64,000 nucleotides of DNA from CAZTTH01 sp964615975. GTDB taxonomy: Bacteria; Verrucomicrobiota; Lentisphaeria; JABSQK01; JAJFLO01. The stretch spans positions 49,547 through 113,546 of the forward strand of contig CAZTTH010000004.1 of assembly GCA_964615975.1 (NCBI GenBank), written 5' to 3'. Position 1 is the first letter of the stretch. Each line of letters opens with the position of its first letter. Shown piece by piece: positions 8,042 to 17,115 of the stretch. Below the pieces are notes generated by a model that did no database searches, was not told where the DNA came from, and saw nothing but the letters and a program-made list of their open reading frames with translations. Made by a program: the position numbers and the translations under genes.

Positions 8042-10099
8042 ATGCCTTGTTATGATTGCCAATTAGATGCACAAAGTCAGGTAAAAGACCCGCCTTCCCC
8101 ACAATCGCGGTCATTGACTATTGCATTGATTGGCAGCCCCAATGTGGGCAAAACATCATTATTCAACGCGTTAACCGGATTGCGAGCCCGTACCGCTAAT
8201 TTTCCCGGAACCACGGTTGAGCAAAAAATTGGCCGTTTCCAGATGGAGAATCATGATGTCGAGGTTGTCGATTTACCCGGAATCTACAGCTTAAGTGCTG
8301 CAACACCGGAAGAACGAATCGTCCGTGATGTCATTGATAATAAAATCAAAGGCATAAATCAACCAACGGTTTTCATTGTCATCGCTGATGCAGTAAAAAT
8401 TGAACGAAGTCTGTTTCTCATCAGTCAGGTTTTGGAGCATCAGGTGCCAGTAATAGTCGCTTTAAACATGATGGACCTGGCACATCGATACAGCATTAAC
8501 ATCAATGTCGAACGATTAAGTATGGAACTGGGCTGTCCGGTAATACCCATGATTGCCAGAACGGGAGAAGGCACTGAGCAATTAAAAAAAATAATTGTTG
8601 AAAAAAATTCCGAACTGGAGCAAAAAAATAATCCGCCCCCAGTATCCGCAGCTTCCGGGTGTACCCAATGCGGTCATTGTCCGTTTCAATCCCGCTATTT
8701 ATGGTCGGAAAAAATTGCTTCGCATTGCATAACCACACCAGCCACAGCCTGGGGTAGGCATACAGAGATCATTGATCGATATTTAACCCATCCGATTTTG
8801 GGATTGGCAGTATTCTTCTCTGTGATGTTGGTGGTATTCTATCTAATTTTCAGCCTGGCCAATGTTCCCATGGATATGATCGATACAATGTTTGGTCGCT
8901 TTGGCGCCTGGGTCGCCCAACTGCTTCCCGAAGGAAAATGGCAAAGTTTAGTCTCCCATGGAATTATAGGTGGCGTCGGCGGAATGCTGGTCTTTCTTCC
9001 TCAGATATGCATTTTATTTTTTTTCTTGGCACTACTCGAGGATAGCGGTTATCTGGCCCGGGCAGCATTCGTGATGGATCGACTGATGCGGCGGATTGGC
9101 TTGCCTGGCACCGCATTTGTTCCATTGTTATCTGCCCATGCCTGCGCCATACCCGCCATCATGTCAACGCGTATCATACGTGATTTTAGAGATCGACTGG
9201 TTACAATTTTGGTGTTGCCATTAATGTCATGTTCTGCCCGGATCCCGGTTTATGCCATGATAACCGCGCTTTTATTTCCGGATAACCCCATTCATGCCGC
9301 GCTCGTATTCACCGGCGCATATTCATTGGGAATTATCGCCGCTTTACTTGTGGCCTTTTTATTAAAGAAAACAATTTTACCAGGTGAAAGTAAACCTTTG
9401 GTATTGGAATTGCCGGAATATCGCGTCCCGAGCTTGAAATCAGCTATAATCTATACTTGTGATCGTGGTATGGTATTTGTTCAACAAGCTGGCACTATCA
9501 TATTATTGATTTCAATCATTTTATGGACATTGTCTACTTTTCCTAGCTCCACGCCACCACAGGAAGCACTGATTTTGTTAACCCAAGCTCAATCCGCTAT
9601 TGCTCAAGGTGATGTGGAGAAAGGAGAACGCATGGCAGCTGAGGCGGAAAAAAGAATCAGCCAGGAATCATTATCCAATTCATATGCCGGCCGCTTGGGA
9701 AAATTGATCGAACCCATTGTCCGCCCACTGGGTTTTGATTGGCAAATCGGTATCGGGATTATCAGTTCATTTGCTGCCAGGGAAGTGATTGTTTCTACAT
9801 TGGCTATCGTATATGGCGTCGGCGATGATGCATCTATCGACAATCCCCCGGGCTTGTATCGTACCCTACAAGCGGCGCATCGCAGTGATGGAACACCAGT
9901 ATTCACCATGGCTACCAGTATCAGCCTGCTGGTATTTTATGTGCTGGCGATGCAATGTCTCCCGACTCAGGTAATTACCCATAGAGAAACCAATAGCTGG
10001 AAGTGGGCGGCATTTCAATTGCTTTACATGACTGTACTCGCTTATACCGCATCCCTGATTACTTATCAAACATTTCTGATTTTTTCAACTTCGCCATAA
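8042..10099 (+). CDS. feoB: FeoB ferrous iron transporter
   Basis: A 685-residue inner-membrane Fe(II) transporter with an N-terminal cytoplasmic G domain. The G motifs are present: GSPNVGKTS (P-loop), TTVEQKIGR, DLPGIYSL (G3) and ALNMMDLA (G4). The membrane half carries the Gate-type motifs, including SAHACAIPAIMSTR, LMSCSARIPVY and SFAAREVIVSTLA. A Cys-rich CTQCGHCP element lies between the G domain and the membrane part. The frame is open upstream to a codon at 7979 inside feoA; I prefer the ATG at 8042, which follows feoA without overlap and has AGGA about nine bases upstream. No feoC is visible. A perfect hairpin begins four bases after the stop. Confidence 0.95.
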   Translation: MPCYDCQLDAQSQVKDPPSPQSRSLTIALIGSPNVGKTSLFNALTGLRARTANFPGTTVEQKIGRFQMENHDVEVVDLPGIYSLSAATPEERIVRDVIDNKIKGINQPTVFIVIADAVKIERSLFLISQVLEHQVPVIVALNMMDLAHRYSININVERLSMELGCPVIPMIARTGEGTEQLKKIIVEKNSELEQKNNPPPVSAASGCTQCGHCPFQSRYLWSEKIASHCITTPATAWGRHTEIIDRYLTHPILGLAVFFSVMLVVFYLIFSLANVPMDMIDTMFGRFGAWVAQLLPEGKWQSLVSHGIIGGVGGMLVFLPQICILFFFLALLEDSGYLARAAFVMDRLMRRIGLPGTAFVPLLSAHACAIPAIMSTRIIRDFRDRLVTILVLPLMSCSARIPVYAMITALLFPDNPIHAALVFTGAYSLGIIAALLVAFLLKKTILPGESKPLVLELPEYRVPSLKSAIIYTCDRGMVFVQQAGTIILLISIILWTLSTFPSSTPPQEALILLTQAQSAIAQGDVEKGERMAAEAEKRISQESLSNSYAGRLGKLIEPIVRPLGFDWQIGIGIISSFAAREVIVSTLAIVYGVGDDASIDNPPGLYRTLQAAHRSDGTPVFTMATSISLLVFYVLAMQCLPTQVITHRETNSWKWAAFQLLYMTVLAYTASLITYQTFLIFSTSP

Positions 10100-10102
10100 A
10101 GG

Positions 10103-10128
10103 TAGTCTAAATCGTCAGATTTAGACTA
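10103..10128. terminator. Perfect 11-bp hairpin after feoB
   Basis: TAGTCTAAATC and its exact reverse complement are separated by GTCA. It begins four bases after the feoB stop and lies in the 76-base gap between convergent genes. It lacks a strong T-tract on either side, so it may be a weak bidirectional terminator or a 3'-end-stabilising hairpin. Confidence 0.5.
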
Positions 10129-10175
10129 TCATGATACATACCATCGGTAAAATTTTGGCTACACAATTCATCGCT

Positions 10176-12098
10176 TTATGAACAATTAAGAATTTGTTTA
10201 ATTGCGATAATCAAACTATGGATGGAAAACGGTTTTTCCATCAAAACCGTGTCACTCCTGAATGCCAGCTCATCTATTAGTGGGCCATCCATATTTCCTG
10301 AGATGTAGATAACCTTTAATTTTTCATTTTTCACCACTAATTTTGAGTATAATTCCTTGCCATTGATATCTGGTAGAATAACATCGGTAAGTAAAAGATC
10401 GATATTATCAGGCAATGAAGAAGTCAGTTCGATCGCATCGATTGCACTATCCGCGGTATGAACATTATAACCATTTTTGCGCAATTGATCGGCAAGAACA
10501 TTTCGTAGCTGTATATCATCTTCTACTAATAAAATGGAATTGTGGCCTTTTCTGACTGATGATTCTTCTCTTGCAAGCTTTTTGATATTGGTTGAAACTG
10601 GCATATCAATATGAGGTAAAAAAATAAAAAATGAAGTGCCCTGATCAACAATGCTCTCCACATGGATATAACCATTGAAATTTTTTACAATACCATATAC
10701 CGTCGACAAACCTAAACCTGTTCCCTTCCCCGGCTCTTTAGTGGTAAAAAACGGTTCATAGATTCGAGGTAAATGTTCTTCGGGGATTCCCTTGCCGGTA
10801 TCCTTGATTTCTATAACCACATACCTGCCGGCCTTGAGATCGCGATAATGTAATGACTGTTCGTCACTAATTTCACGATTTGACGTTAGTAATGTCAATC
10901 GACCACCATCAGGCATAGCATCACGACTATTAATGGTTAAATTAATGATAATCTGCTCAAGTTGACCGATATCGGCTTCAACTACTCCCGGTACCGCATT
11001 AAGTTCGACATGAATGGAAATGTCTTCACCCAACAAACGTTTGAGGATTTTGATTGTGTCTCCAACTACTTGATTGAGATCAATGAATTCTAATTTGACC
11101 GTTTGCCTGCGACTGAATGTCATCAACTGATTGATCAATGATCTTCCATGTTCGACTGCATCATATATTTCTTTGATGCAATCATACTTTTCTACATCGT
11201 CTTCCAAATCTCGCGCAATTAATTCACTGTTAGCCAAAATGATCGCAAGCAGATTATTGAAATCGTGTGCCAAACCACGTGCCAACACCCCCATCGCCTC
11301 CATTTTCTGTCCATGACGAAGTTTTTCTTGTAACACAACTTCATGGGTAATGTCACGTTTGACGGCTACATAATTCACAATATCACCCGCGTCATTCTTT
11401 ACCGGTGAAATGACTGAATCCTCATGATAAATTTCACCATTTTTTCGCCTGTTGATAAACCGTCCGCTCCAATTTTTCCCCTGTCCAATCATTTCCCACA
11501 AATGACGATAAAATTCGGGATCATGCTTCTCACTTTTCAAGATGGCTGGAGTTTTACCAATCACTTCCCGCTGGCAATATCCTGAAATGTTTTCGAATGC
11601 AGGATTAACAAATTGAATAACTGCATTGGTATCGGTAATTACGACGGCTTCACCACTCTGCTCAATTGCAGTTGCTAATTTATTACGGTAAGCTTCAGAT
11701 TGTTGCCTCATTCTTCTTTCATCCCGTTCCCGTAACGCCCGCTGTATTGATGGCCCCAATCGCTTTAAGTTGTCTTTCAGAATATAATCTGTGGCGCCTG
11801 ATTTTAAGCTCTCTATGGCTTGCACCTCACCAATGGCCCCAGAGACAAAGAGAAATGGGACTTCGGGCTTTTCCTTGATGGCAAGATGTAATGCGGATAA
11901 TCCATTAAATGATGGCAGTGAATAATCGGCAAGGATCAGATCGAGATCATTCGTTGTTAATAGAGAGAGATATTCCGATTCGTTTTGCGCTCGAAGCAAT
12001 CGACATGCGATTCCTTCGGCGTTAAGCGTCAGGCGTAGCAACCTGGCATCCATATCGCTGTCTTCCAAATGCAAGATGATCAGCTCTTTTTGATTCAT
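10176..12098 (-). CDS. Hybrid sensor kinase: receiver-PAS-HisKA-HATPase-receiver
   Basis: A 640-residue soluble hybrid kinase with no membrane helix. Order of domains: N-terminal receiver (acidic LEDSD start, phospho-Asp in LILADYSLP), a PAS domain at about residues 140-255 (AVVITDTNAVIQFVNPAFE; following C-motif KRDIT), a dimerisation helix with GLAHDFNNLL (His278), an ATPase domain with N-box IIINLTINSRDAM, DTGKGIP and GTGLGLSTVYGI, and a C-terminal receiver (ILLVEDD, LLLTDVILPD, EKPF). The central H-box/HATPase architecture is the NtrB-like 'AHDFNNLL' class. It lies downstream of the TonB receptor-YfiR-kinase-regulator group on the same strand, 115 bases behind the response regulator, so it is probably part of the same phosphorelay. 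Confidence 0.92.
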   Translation of the reverse strand: MNQKELIILHLEDSDMDARLLRLTLNAEGIACRLLRAQNESEYLSLLTTNDLDLILADYSLPSFNGLSALHLAIKEKPEVPFLFVSGAIGEVQAIESLKSGATDYILKDNLKRLGPSIQRALRERDERRMRQQSEAYRNKLATAIEQSGEAVVITDTNAVIQFVNPAFENISGYCQREVIGKTPAILKSEKHDPEFYRHLWEMIGQGKNWSGRFINRRKNGEIYHEDSVISPVKNDAGDIVNYVAVKRDITHEVVLQEKLRHGQKMEAMGVLARGLAHDFNNLLAIILANSELIARDLEDDVEKYDCIKEIYDAVEHGRSLINQLMTFSRRQTVKLEFIDLNQVVGDTIKILKRLLGEDISIHVELNAVPGVVEADIGQLEQIIINLTINSRDAMPDGGRLTLLTSNREISDEQSLHYRDLKAGRYVVIEIKDTGKGIPEEHLPRIYEPFFTTKEPGKGTGLGLSTVYGIVKNFNGYIHVESIVDQGTSFFIFLPHIDMPVSTNIKKLAREESSVRKGHNSILLVEDDIQLRNVLADQLRKNGYNVHTADSAIDAIELTSSLPDNIDLLLTDVILPDINGKELYSKLVVKNEKLKVIYISGNMDGPLIDELAFRSDTVLMEKPFSIHSLIIAIKQILNCS

Positions 12099-12213
12099 AT
12101 AGGAACATCAAACTTATACAACTTTCACAACTCATGCAACGATTATAGTTCTCTTCGCATACAATGATCAGGGATCTAAATCGAAGAGCTGTGTTGTGTG
12201 GCTCAAGTGTGAG

Positions 12214-12648
12214 TTATGGGGGCGGCTCATTGATCAGTGCCCAAAAGATATTAATCTGTTTGACCACTTCAATAAAATCACTGAAGTTCACCGGTTTTAC
12301 AACATAAGCATTGACACCCAGATTGTAGCTCTTCAACAAATCTTTTTCTTCTCTTGATGAGGTTAACATCACTACCGGTATGCATTTTAGATTATTGTCA
12401 TGTCTAATTTCACGCAATACATCAATACCATCGATCTTGGGCATTTTGAGATCCAACAATATTACCACGGGATTGTCACTATCACGTTGAGAATATTTGC
12501 CTCGTTTATAGAGATAATCGAGAGCTTCCTCTCCATCTCGCGCCACATCGACATAATTAGCCAACTTATTGCCATTTAATGCCTTGAGTGCCAACTTGAC
12601 ATCCTTTTCGTCATCATCAACTAATAATATTCGTTTTAACTCATTCAT
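12214..12648 (-). CDS. Single-domain response regulator (Rcp1/CheY-like)
   Basis: A 144-residue stand-alone receiver. The acidic pocket is LLVDDDEKD (residues 9-16), the phospho-acceptor is Asp66 in ILLDLKMPKID, the switch Thr lies in VVMLTSS and the conserved Lys in YVVKPVNF. The insertion after beta-3 (RGKYSQRDSDNP) is typical of the Rcp1-type regulators that accept phosphate from phytochrome-like and other SHDLRAPL kinases. No output domain follows. Its ATG overlaps the stop of the upstream kinase by four bases (ATGA), so the pair is translationally coupled and very likely cognate. Confidence 0.93.
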   Translation of the reverse strand: MNELKRILLVDDDEKDVKLALKALNGNKLANYVDVARDGEEALDYLYKRGKYSQRDSDNPVVILLDLKMPKIDGIDVLREIRHDNNLKCIPVVMLTSSREEKDLLKSYNLGVNAYVVKPVNFSDFIEVVKQINIFWALINEPPP

Positions 12649-14216
12649 GATATCATGCTACTTTGATTGGGTAATGAAAAATAAAATGTTGCCCCTCGAT
12701 TAACCTCGCCTTCAGCCCATGTTCTTCCCATATGTCGTTCAATAATTCGACGAATGGTTGCCAAACCAATACCAGTTCCTTCAAATTCATTTTCACTGTG
12801 CAAACGGTGAAAAACACCGTATAATTTGTCAATATATTTCATATTAAAACCAACGCCATTGTCTTTAACACAAAAGATATATTCCTTTTGATCATTGGAG
12901 AGATGGAAGTTAATGTTTATTTCAGTCACCTCCCGATTCCGGGAATATTTTAGGGCATTACCAATAAGATTAACCATAACCACCTTGAGCATCGCTGGAT
13001 CGCCGGTTACTTCCGGCAAAGTGGCAATTTTCCATACAATATTCCGTTCCCGAACCTCGGGAGCAAATTCCTTGATCACATCCTGCACGAGTGGTCCCAT
13101 TGCAACCGTGACAAAATTCATTCCCTGCCGCCCCATTCTTGAAAATGACAATAAATCATTTATCAAGCAATCCATTTTATGAATCGATTCATTGATATAC
13201 CCAAGATATTCAGTTGATTCGGCAGCGTTTTGCGCATAACAACCTTCAAGCAATTGGGCAAATCCATTCACATGTCTCAGTGGCGCACGGAGATCATGAG
13301 AAACGGTATAGGCAAAAGATTCAAGCTCCTTGTACGCCGCTTCAAGTTGCTCAGTGCGTTTTACCACTCTGGCTTCTAATTCGACATTGAGTTTACGAAC
13401 TTCTTCCTCTGCGATTTTACGCTCCTGTATCTCCTTGATTAAATCTTCAGTACGACGTCGCACTCGCTCTTCAAGTTCTTCATTGAGCTTACGCAGGGAA
13501 TTGTCACGATTTTGAATTTGACTTAGCATATCATTAAAATTATCCACCAACAAACCTAACTCATCATCGGTTAATTTTTTCACTCTTAGCGAGTAATCCT
13601 TATGCAGGGACACTTCCTGAGCCTTTTCGGAGAGTTGGAGAATGGGAATGGTAATTACCTTTTGAAATTTCCGGGAAAATGCCATGGTGAGAACAATCGC
13701 AATCATAAAGACAAACAAAATGATTATCAAACTTTTGGTTATTCGGGTGGTCGCCTCACTGATGTCCGCTTGAATGACAATGGCTCCGATATAGCGTTCC
13801 TGCAGTTGAATGCGGCGAACCACATAAAGATGTTTATTTTTAAAATAATGCTGATTGATGGCATTCTTCATGTGCAATGGAAGATCAATCTGATCCGAAA
13901 GTTTATCACGATTGTAGGTGACTGTGGGACTACCCTCATTGTTATACACTCCAGCAGCGATAATACTATGTTCACCTTTTAAGGAATTCACAGATTCACG
14001 AATAGTTTGCTCATCACGAAAATCCACCGCAGAAATTAACTCGAGACTGAGAATATTAGCTACAGTGCCAATTTGTCGGGGAAGATCATGATATACATTG
14101 ATCGCATCATAGATTATGAAGGCAAAGCATGCTATAAACAATGATATCCCGCTGGTTATCATCATCAAACGCGTAACTTTTTTCTGTATCGAACCGCTAG
14201 CCGGAATTAAAATCAT
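12645..14216 (-). CDS. HAMP sensor histidine kinase
   Basis: A 523-residue membrane-bound kinase. It has a membrane helix at about residues 17-39, a roughly 120-residue extracytoplasmic domain, a second helix at about 162-182, then HAMP, a long coiled coil with two repeats of the EELEERVRRRTE / VELEARVVKRTE type, and the kinase core. The phospho-acceptor is His307 in AYTVSHDLRAPLRHVNGF. The ATPase domain has LIGNALKYS, KDNGVGFNM, FHRLHSENEFEGTGIGLATI. The SHDLRAPL class commonly partners with Rcp1-type regulators; such a regulator overlaps its stop by four bases. The upstream neighbour, 11 bases away, is a YfiR-like periplasmic protein, a likely ligand-side modulator of its periplasmic domain. 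Confidence 0.93.
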   Translation of the reverse strand: MILIPASGSIQKKVTRLMMITSGISLFIACFAFIIYDAINVYHDLPRQIGTVANILSLELISAVDFRDEQTIRESVNSLKGEHSIIAAGVYNNEGSPTVTYNRDKLSDQIDLPLHMKNAINQHYFKNKHLYVVRRIQLQERYIGAIVIQADISEATTRITKSLIIILFVFMIAIVLTMAFSRKFQKVITIPILQLSEKAQEVSLHKDYSLRVKKLTDDELGLLVDNFNDMLSQIQNRDNSLRKLNEELEERVRRRTEDLIKEIQERKIAEEEVRKLNVELEARVVKRTEQLEAAYKELESFAYTVSHDLRAPLRHVNGFAQLLEGCYAQNAAESTEYLGYINESIHKMDCLINDLLSFSRMGRQGMNFVTVAMGPLVQDVIKEFAPEVRERNIVWKIATLPEVTGDPAMLKVVMVNLIGNALKYSRNREVTEININFHLSNDQKEYIFCVKDNGVGFNMKYIDKLYGVFHRLHSENEFEGTGIGLATIRRIIERHMGRTWAEGEVNRGATFYFSLPNQSSMIS

Positions 14217-14227
14217 TAACTAACCTT

Positions 14228-14806
14228 TTATCCCTTGCCATAGACAAATTTAGCCAGTTTCAATAATTTTGAACTGATTTTGAGCCCTGAGAGCTTGGCG
14301 GCATCAATATTAACTTCAAATTGTACCCGATCCTGCTTATCGAGAAAAAAATTAATTATCCCGCCACGCTGGGTAAATTGCTCTTCTTCACCGATGATAA
14401 GTATTGGCTGATGGTCAATGAGTTCCTTCACTTTTTCGAGATTCATATCTGCCTCCTTGCCAATGAACAGCACGTTACAGTTAGTTAGTTGATCTACATC
14501 ATTGATGGGCTTGATGACTAATTCCTGATCATTGATCATACGTCCATGATACTGGTTGAGCAGTTCATAATGAGTCGCATCACCAATAACTCCTACAATG
14601 ATCTTGTTATTCGAATCAGAGTTCAAATTTTCCGGCCATTCAATGTAATAAATAAACTTATAAATCATCGTTGCCTTGATCCGCATTGCCCAAATAAAGT
14701 GTTCTTCATCGGATTGCGGTAAAACGCGATTCACAAAACCAAATAAAACCAGAAAAAATACGCTTAGTGTTTGGCAGCTAATACATTTTGAACCATATCG
14801 ATTCAT
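14228..14806 (-). CDS. YfiR-like periplasmic protein (DUF4154)
   Basis: An exported protein of about 192 residues. The hydrophobic segment SVFFLVLFGFV near the N-terminus looks like a signal peptide. The YfiR-type C-terminal signature is clear: a GGIINFFLDKQDRVQFEVN strand pair followed by AAKLSGLKISSKLLKLA. In Pseudomonas YfiR is a periplasmic repressor of the diguanylate cyclase YfiN. Here no GGDEF gene is nearby; the protein sits between a TonB receptor (stop 36 bases upstream of the chosen start) and a HAMP kinase (11 bases downstream), so it may regulate that kinase instead. A TTG at 14827 is also in frame. I chose the ATG at 14806 because AAGGA stands about 12 bases upstream of it. Confidence 0.85.
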   Translation of the reverse strand: MNRYGSKCISCQTLSVFFLVLFGFVNRVLPQSDEEHFIWAMRIKATMIYKFIYYIEWPENLNSDSNNKIIVGVIGDATHYELLNQYHGRMINDQELVIKPINDVDQLTNCNVLFIGKEADMNLEKVKELIDHQPILIIGEEEQFTQRGGIINFFLDKQDRVQFEVNIDAAKLSGLKISSKLLKLAKFVYGKG

Positions 14807-14842
14807 ATAACAATTACCATCCTTCAAAACTGTTGACTGTCA

Positions 14843-16819
14843 TTAAAAGCGATAGGACACTTTGGCGTAATAATTGGTTCTGACTTCAGTGATTTGACTG
14901 AGAAATTGTCCTTCTCCAAATTCAGGATGATGGTTATCCAGCAAGTTTTGAGCTCCCACGGAAATATCGAATGATTTTGATGGCCGCCATCCTAATCTTA
15001 GATCCATAACGATGTAACTGGGATTATTTTGGCTGGCAAGGGTGTCAACATACCTGACGGCTGTGTCAATTTCCCAATTATGTGGTAAATCAATCAACGA
15101 ACGTATTGTTACTTTATGATTTGGACTATCACCCTCAGCGGTTTCGGTACCGCCATGCAATTGAATATTGAGATAGGAATATGAACTTTCGAGCAACCAC
15201 CATTGCCATGGTTTCCATTGATTGAGAATTTCACCTCCATAAGTTTCACCAGTAGTGAAGTTATTGAATTCCAAAGTGGTTGGATTTATAAAATCAGTGG
15301 TTACCAATTTATCATAGTCATTGAAAAACAGCACAAAATCGAATGAGAGATTGGATCTAGGTTTTATCCGATATCCCGCTTCATAAGCGATTAATTCCTC
15401 TGATTGAACATCCCCTGCTCCGACAACCCTGATTGGAGTCGGACCGGTGGTTGGGCTAAATACCAATAAGGAAATATCAACATCATTTTCTGCTCGCGAC
15501 GGGGTACGTACCGCCCGTGATACCGCGGCCCACAACGTATGCTGGCCATTTGGGTTAAGGGTGATCCGGACATTAGGTTGAAACTCAAAATGAGTATAAT
15601 CATTATATTCGAATTTCGATCCCAAAGTCAGGGTTAATTTATCCTCGTAAATACTAATATCATCCTGTATGAATGAACTAAACAGATCCACTCCTTCTGC
15701 GGATGGAATAAACCGGATGTTTTGTGAATCTGAAGGACGGGTTTTATCTTCGGTATAGCGATACCCCATGCCCCATATCAAATCATGACGCTGGCCAAGC
15801 ACCAGATGTTGCTGAAAATCAAGATCAAATGTATGACGTTTCTCATCGAGAATGCTCAAATCGTAATTTTGAAAATCATAAAACAGTTGCAACGAATAAT
15901 CATTGCGGGGGGAAACTGTTTTTGACCAACGGGTCAGAAAATGCGCCCCTGTATAGCGGCGGTCATCAACAATCGCCTTGATAAAAGGGGGTGTGAAAGT
16001 TATGCCAGAAACGTTATCGCCGATTTCACTATTGTGATACCCCATATCCATGAATAATGAACTGTCAGAAACCGGATTCCAATCAAGACGCATGCCGACA
16101 CGTTCAAACCGGCCGTCATCATGGGTATCACTTTGCGCATAACTGGTATTTTTTCCCAACAACTTCCCATAAGTCCGAATATGCAAATTTTCATTGATTT
16201 CGTTGCCCAAGCGAATATTCTGCGCGCCATAATTATCATTAGATACTACCCCGGTTATCAGACCGCCGGTAGTTTCCCTGCTGTGCTTGGTGATGATATT
16301 AATGATGCCATCCATGGCATTAGCACCCCAGAGACTACCGCCCGGCCCCCGAATCACTTCTATTCTCTCGATATCCTCCAATGGATAATCCTGAATTTCC
16401 CAATACACACCGGAAAACAACGGAGTATAGATTGCCCTGCCATCGATAAGGACTAATAACTTGTTGGCTAATTGATTGTTAAACCCATGTGCTGAAATCG
16501 CCCAATAGTTTCCATTTATGCGCGCAACATCTATCCCAGGAACCATACGAAACACCTCCGGCAATGTTATTGCTCCTGAACGCCGTATATCCTCACTGGT
16601 AATTACATATATTGCTGCGTCAGCAGATTTTAATTTCTCTGATTTTTTTGAAACTGAGGTCACCTGAATGGAGGTTAATTCCTCCAAACTCATCTCTTCT
16701 AGCTCTATGACCCATTGCTCTGTTGCCGATCCAAGGTCTCCAATTAATAAAATGAATAGGCTGATTATCAATCGCAGATCATTACAGACTCTATAATAAT
16801 CTTTAGTGTTAATATTCAT
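14843..16819 (-). CDS. TonB-dependent outer-membrane receptor
   Basis: A 658-residue outer-membrane receptor with signal peptide (hydrophobic LRLIISLFILLIGDLGSA), a TonB-box-like LEELTSIQVTSVSKK stretch, a plug domain (residues about 60-165; DIRRSGAITLPEVFRMVPGI, IERIEVIRGPGGSLWGANAM, GIINIITK) and a 22-strand-type barrel that ends in an aromatic residue (VSYRF). The N-terminal SLEELTSIQVTSVSKK type is common in receptors of unknown substrate found next to YfiR-like genes. GGAGG nine bases upstream of the ATG supports the start. It heads the minus-strand signalling group with YfiR, kinase and regulator, so it may serve as the outer-membrane entry or sensor of the same stimulus. The ligand cannot be read. 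Confidence 0.93.
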   Translation of the reverse strand: MNINTKDYYRVCNDLRLIISLFILLIGDLGSATEQWVIELEEMSLEELTSIQVTSVSKKSEKLKSADAAIYVITSEDIRRSGAITLPEVFRMVPGIDVARINGNYWAISAHGFNNQLANKLLVLIDGRAIYTPLFSGVYWEIQDYPLEDIERIEVIRGPGGSLWGANAMDGIINIITKHSRETTGGLITGVVSNDNYGAQNIRLGNEINENLHIRTYGKLLGKNTSYAQSDTHDDGRFERVGMRLDWNPVSDSSLFMDMGYHNSEIGDNVSGITFTPPFIKAIVDDRRYTGAHFLTRWSKTVSPRNDYSLQLFYDFQNYDLSILDEKRHTFDLDFQQHLVLGQRHDLIWGMGYRYTEDKTRPSDSQNIRFIPSAEGVDLFSSFIQDDISIYEDKLTLTLGSKFEYNDYTHFEFQPNVRITLNPNGQHTLWAAVSRAVRTPSRAENDVDISLLVFSPTTGPTPIRVVGAGDVQSEELIAYEAGYRIKPRSNLSFDFVLFFNDYDKLVTTDFINPTTLEFNNFTTGETYGGEILNQWKPWQWWLLESSYSYLNIQLHGGTETAEGDSPNHKVTIRSLIDLPHNWEIDTAVRYVDTLASQNNPSYIVMDLRLGWRPSKSFDISVGAQNLLDNHHPEFGEGQFLSQITEVRTNYYAKVSYRF

Positions 16820-17115
16820 TAGGGAATTCCTCCTTAATTCATCGTTATGAATGATCGTTTAACTTTTATAATTCACTTGTCTCTATGCTTGGTATCTACG
16901 ACCGACTAATTCATATATTATTGTTGAGCAACTTTGACGACAATTTGGTTGTATTAAAATATATGCAATTTATTTTCTCAAAATGTGATAATCAATATGG
17001 ACTTGGTGTGATGGTATGAATCGCAACAAGTTAACCCCCTGGTCAATGAGATCCTTTGATTACATTCAGTCAAGATGGAAAATAGAATATTAATCATAGA
17101 AATCTGAATTCTGAT

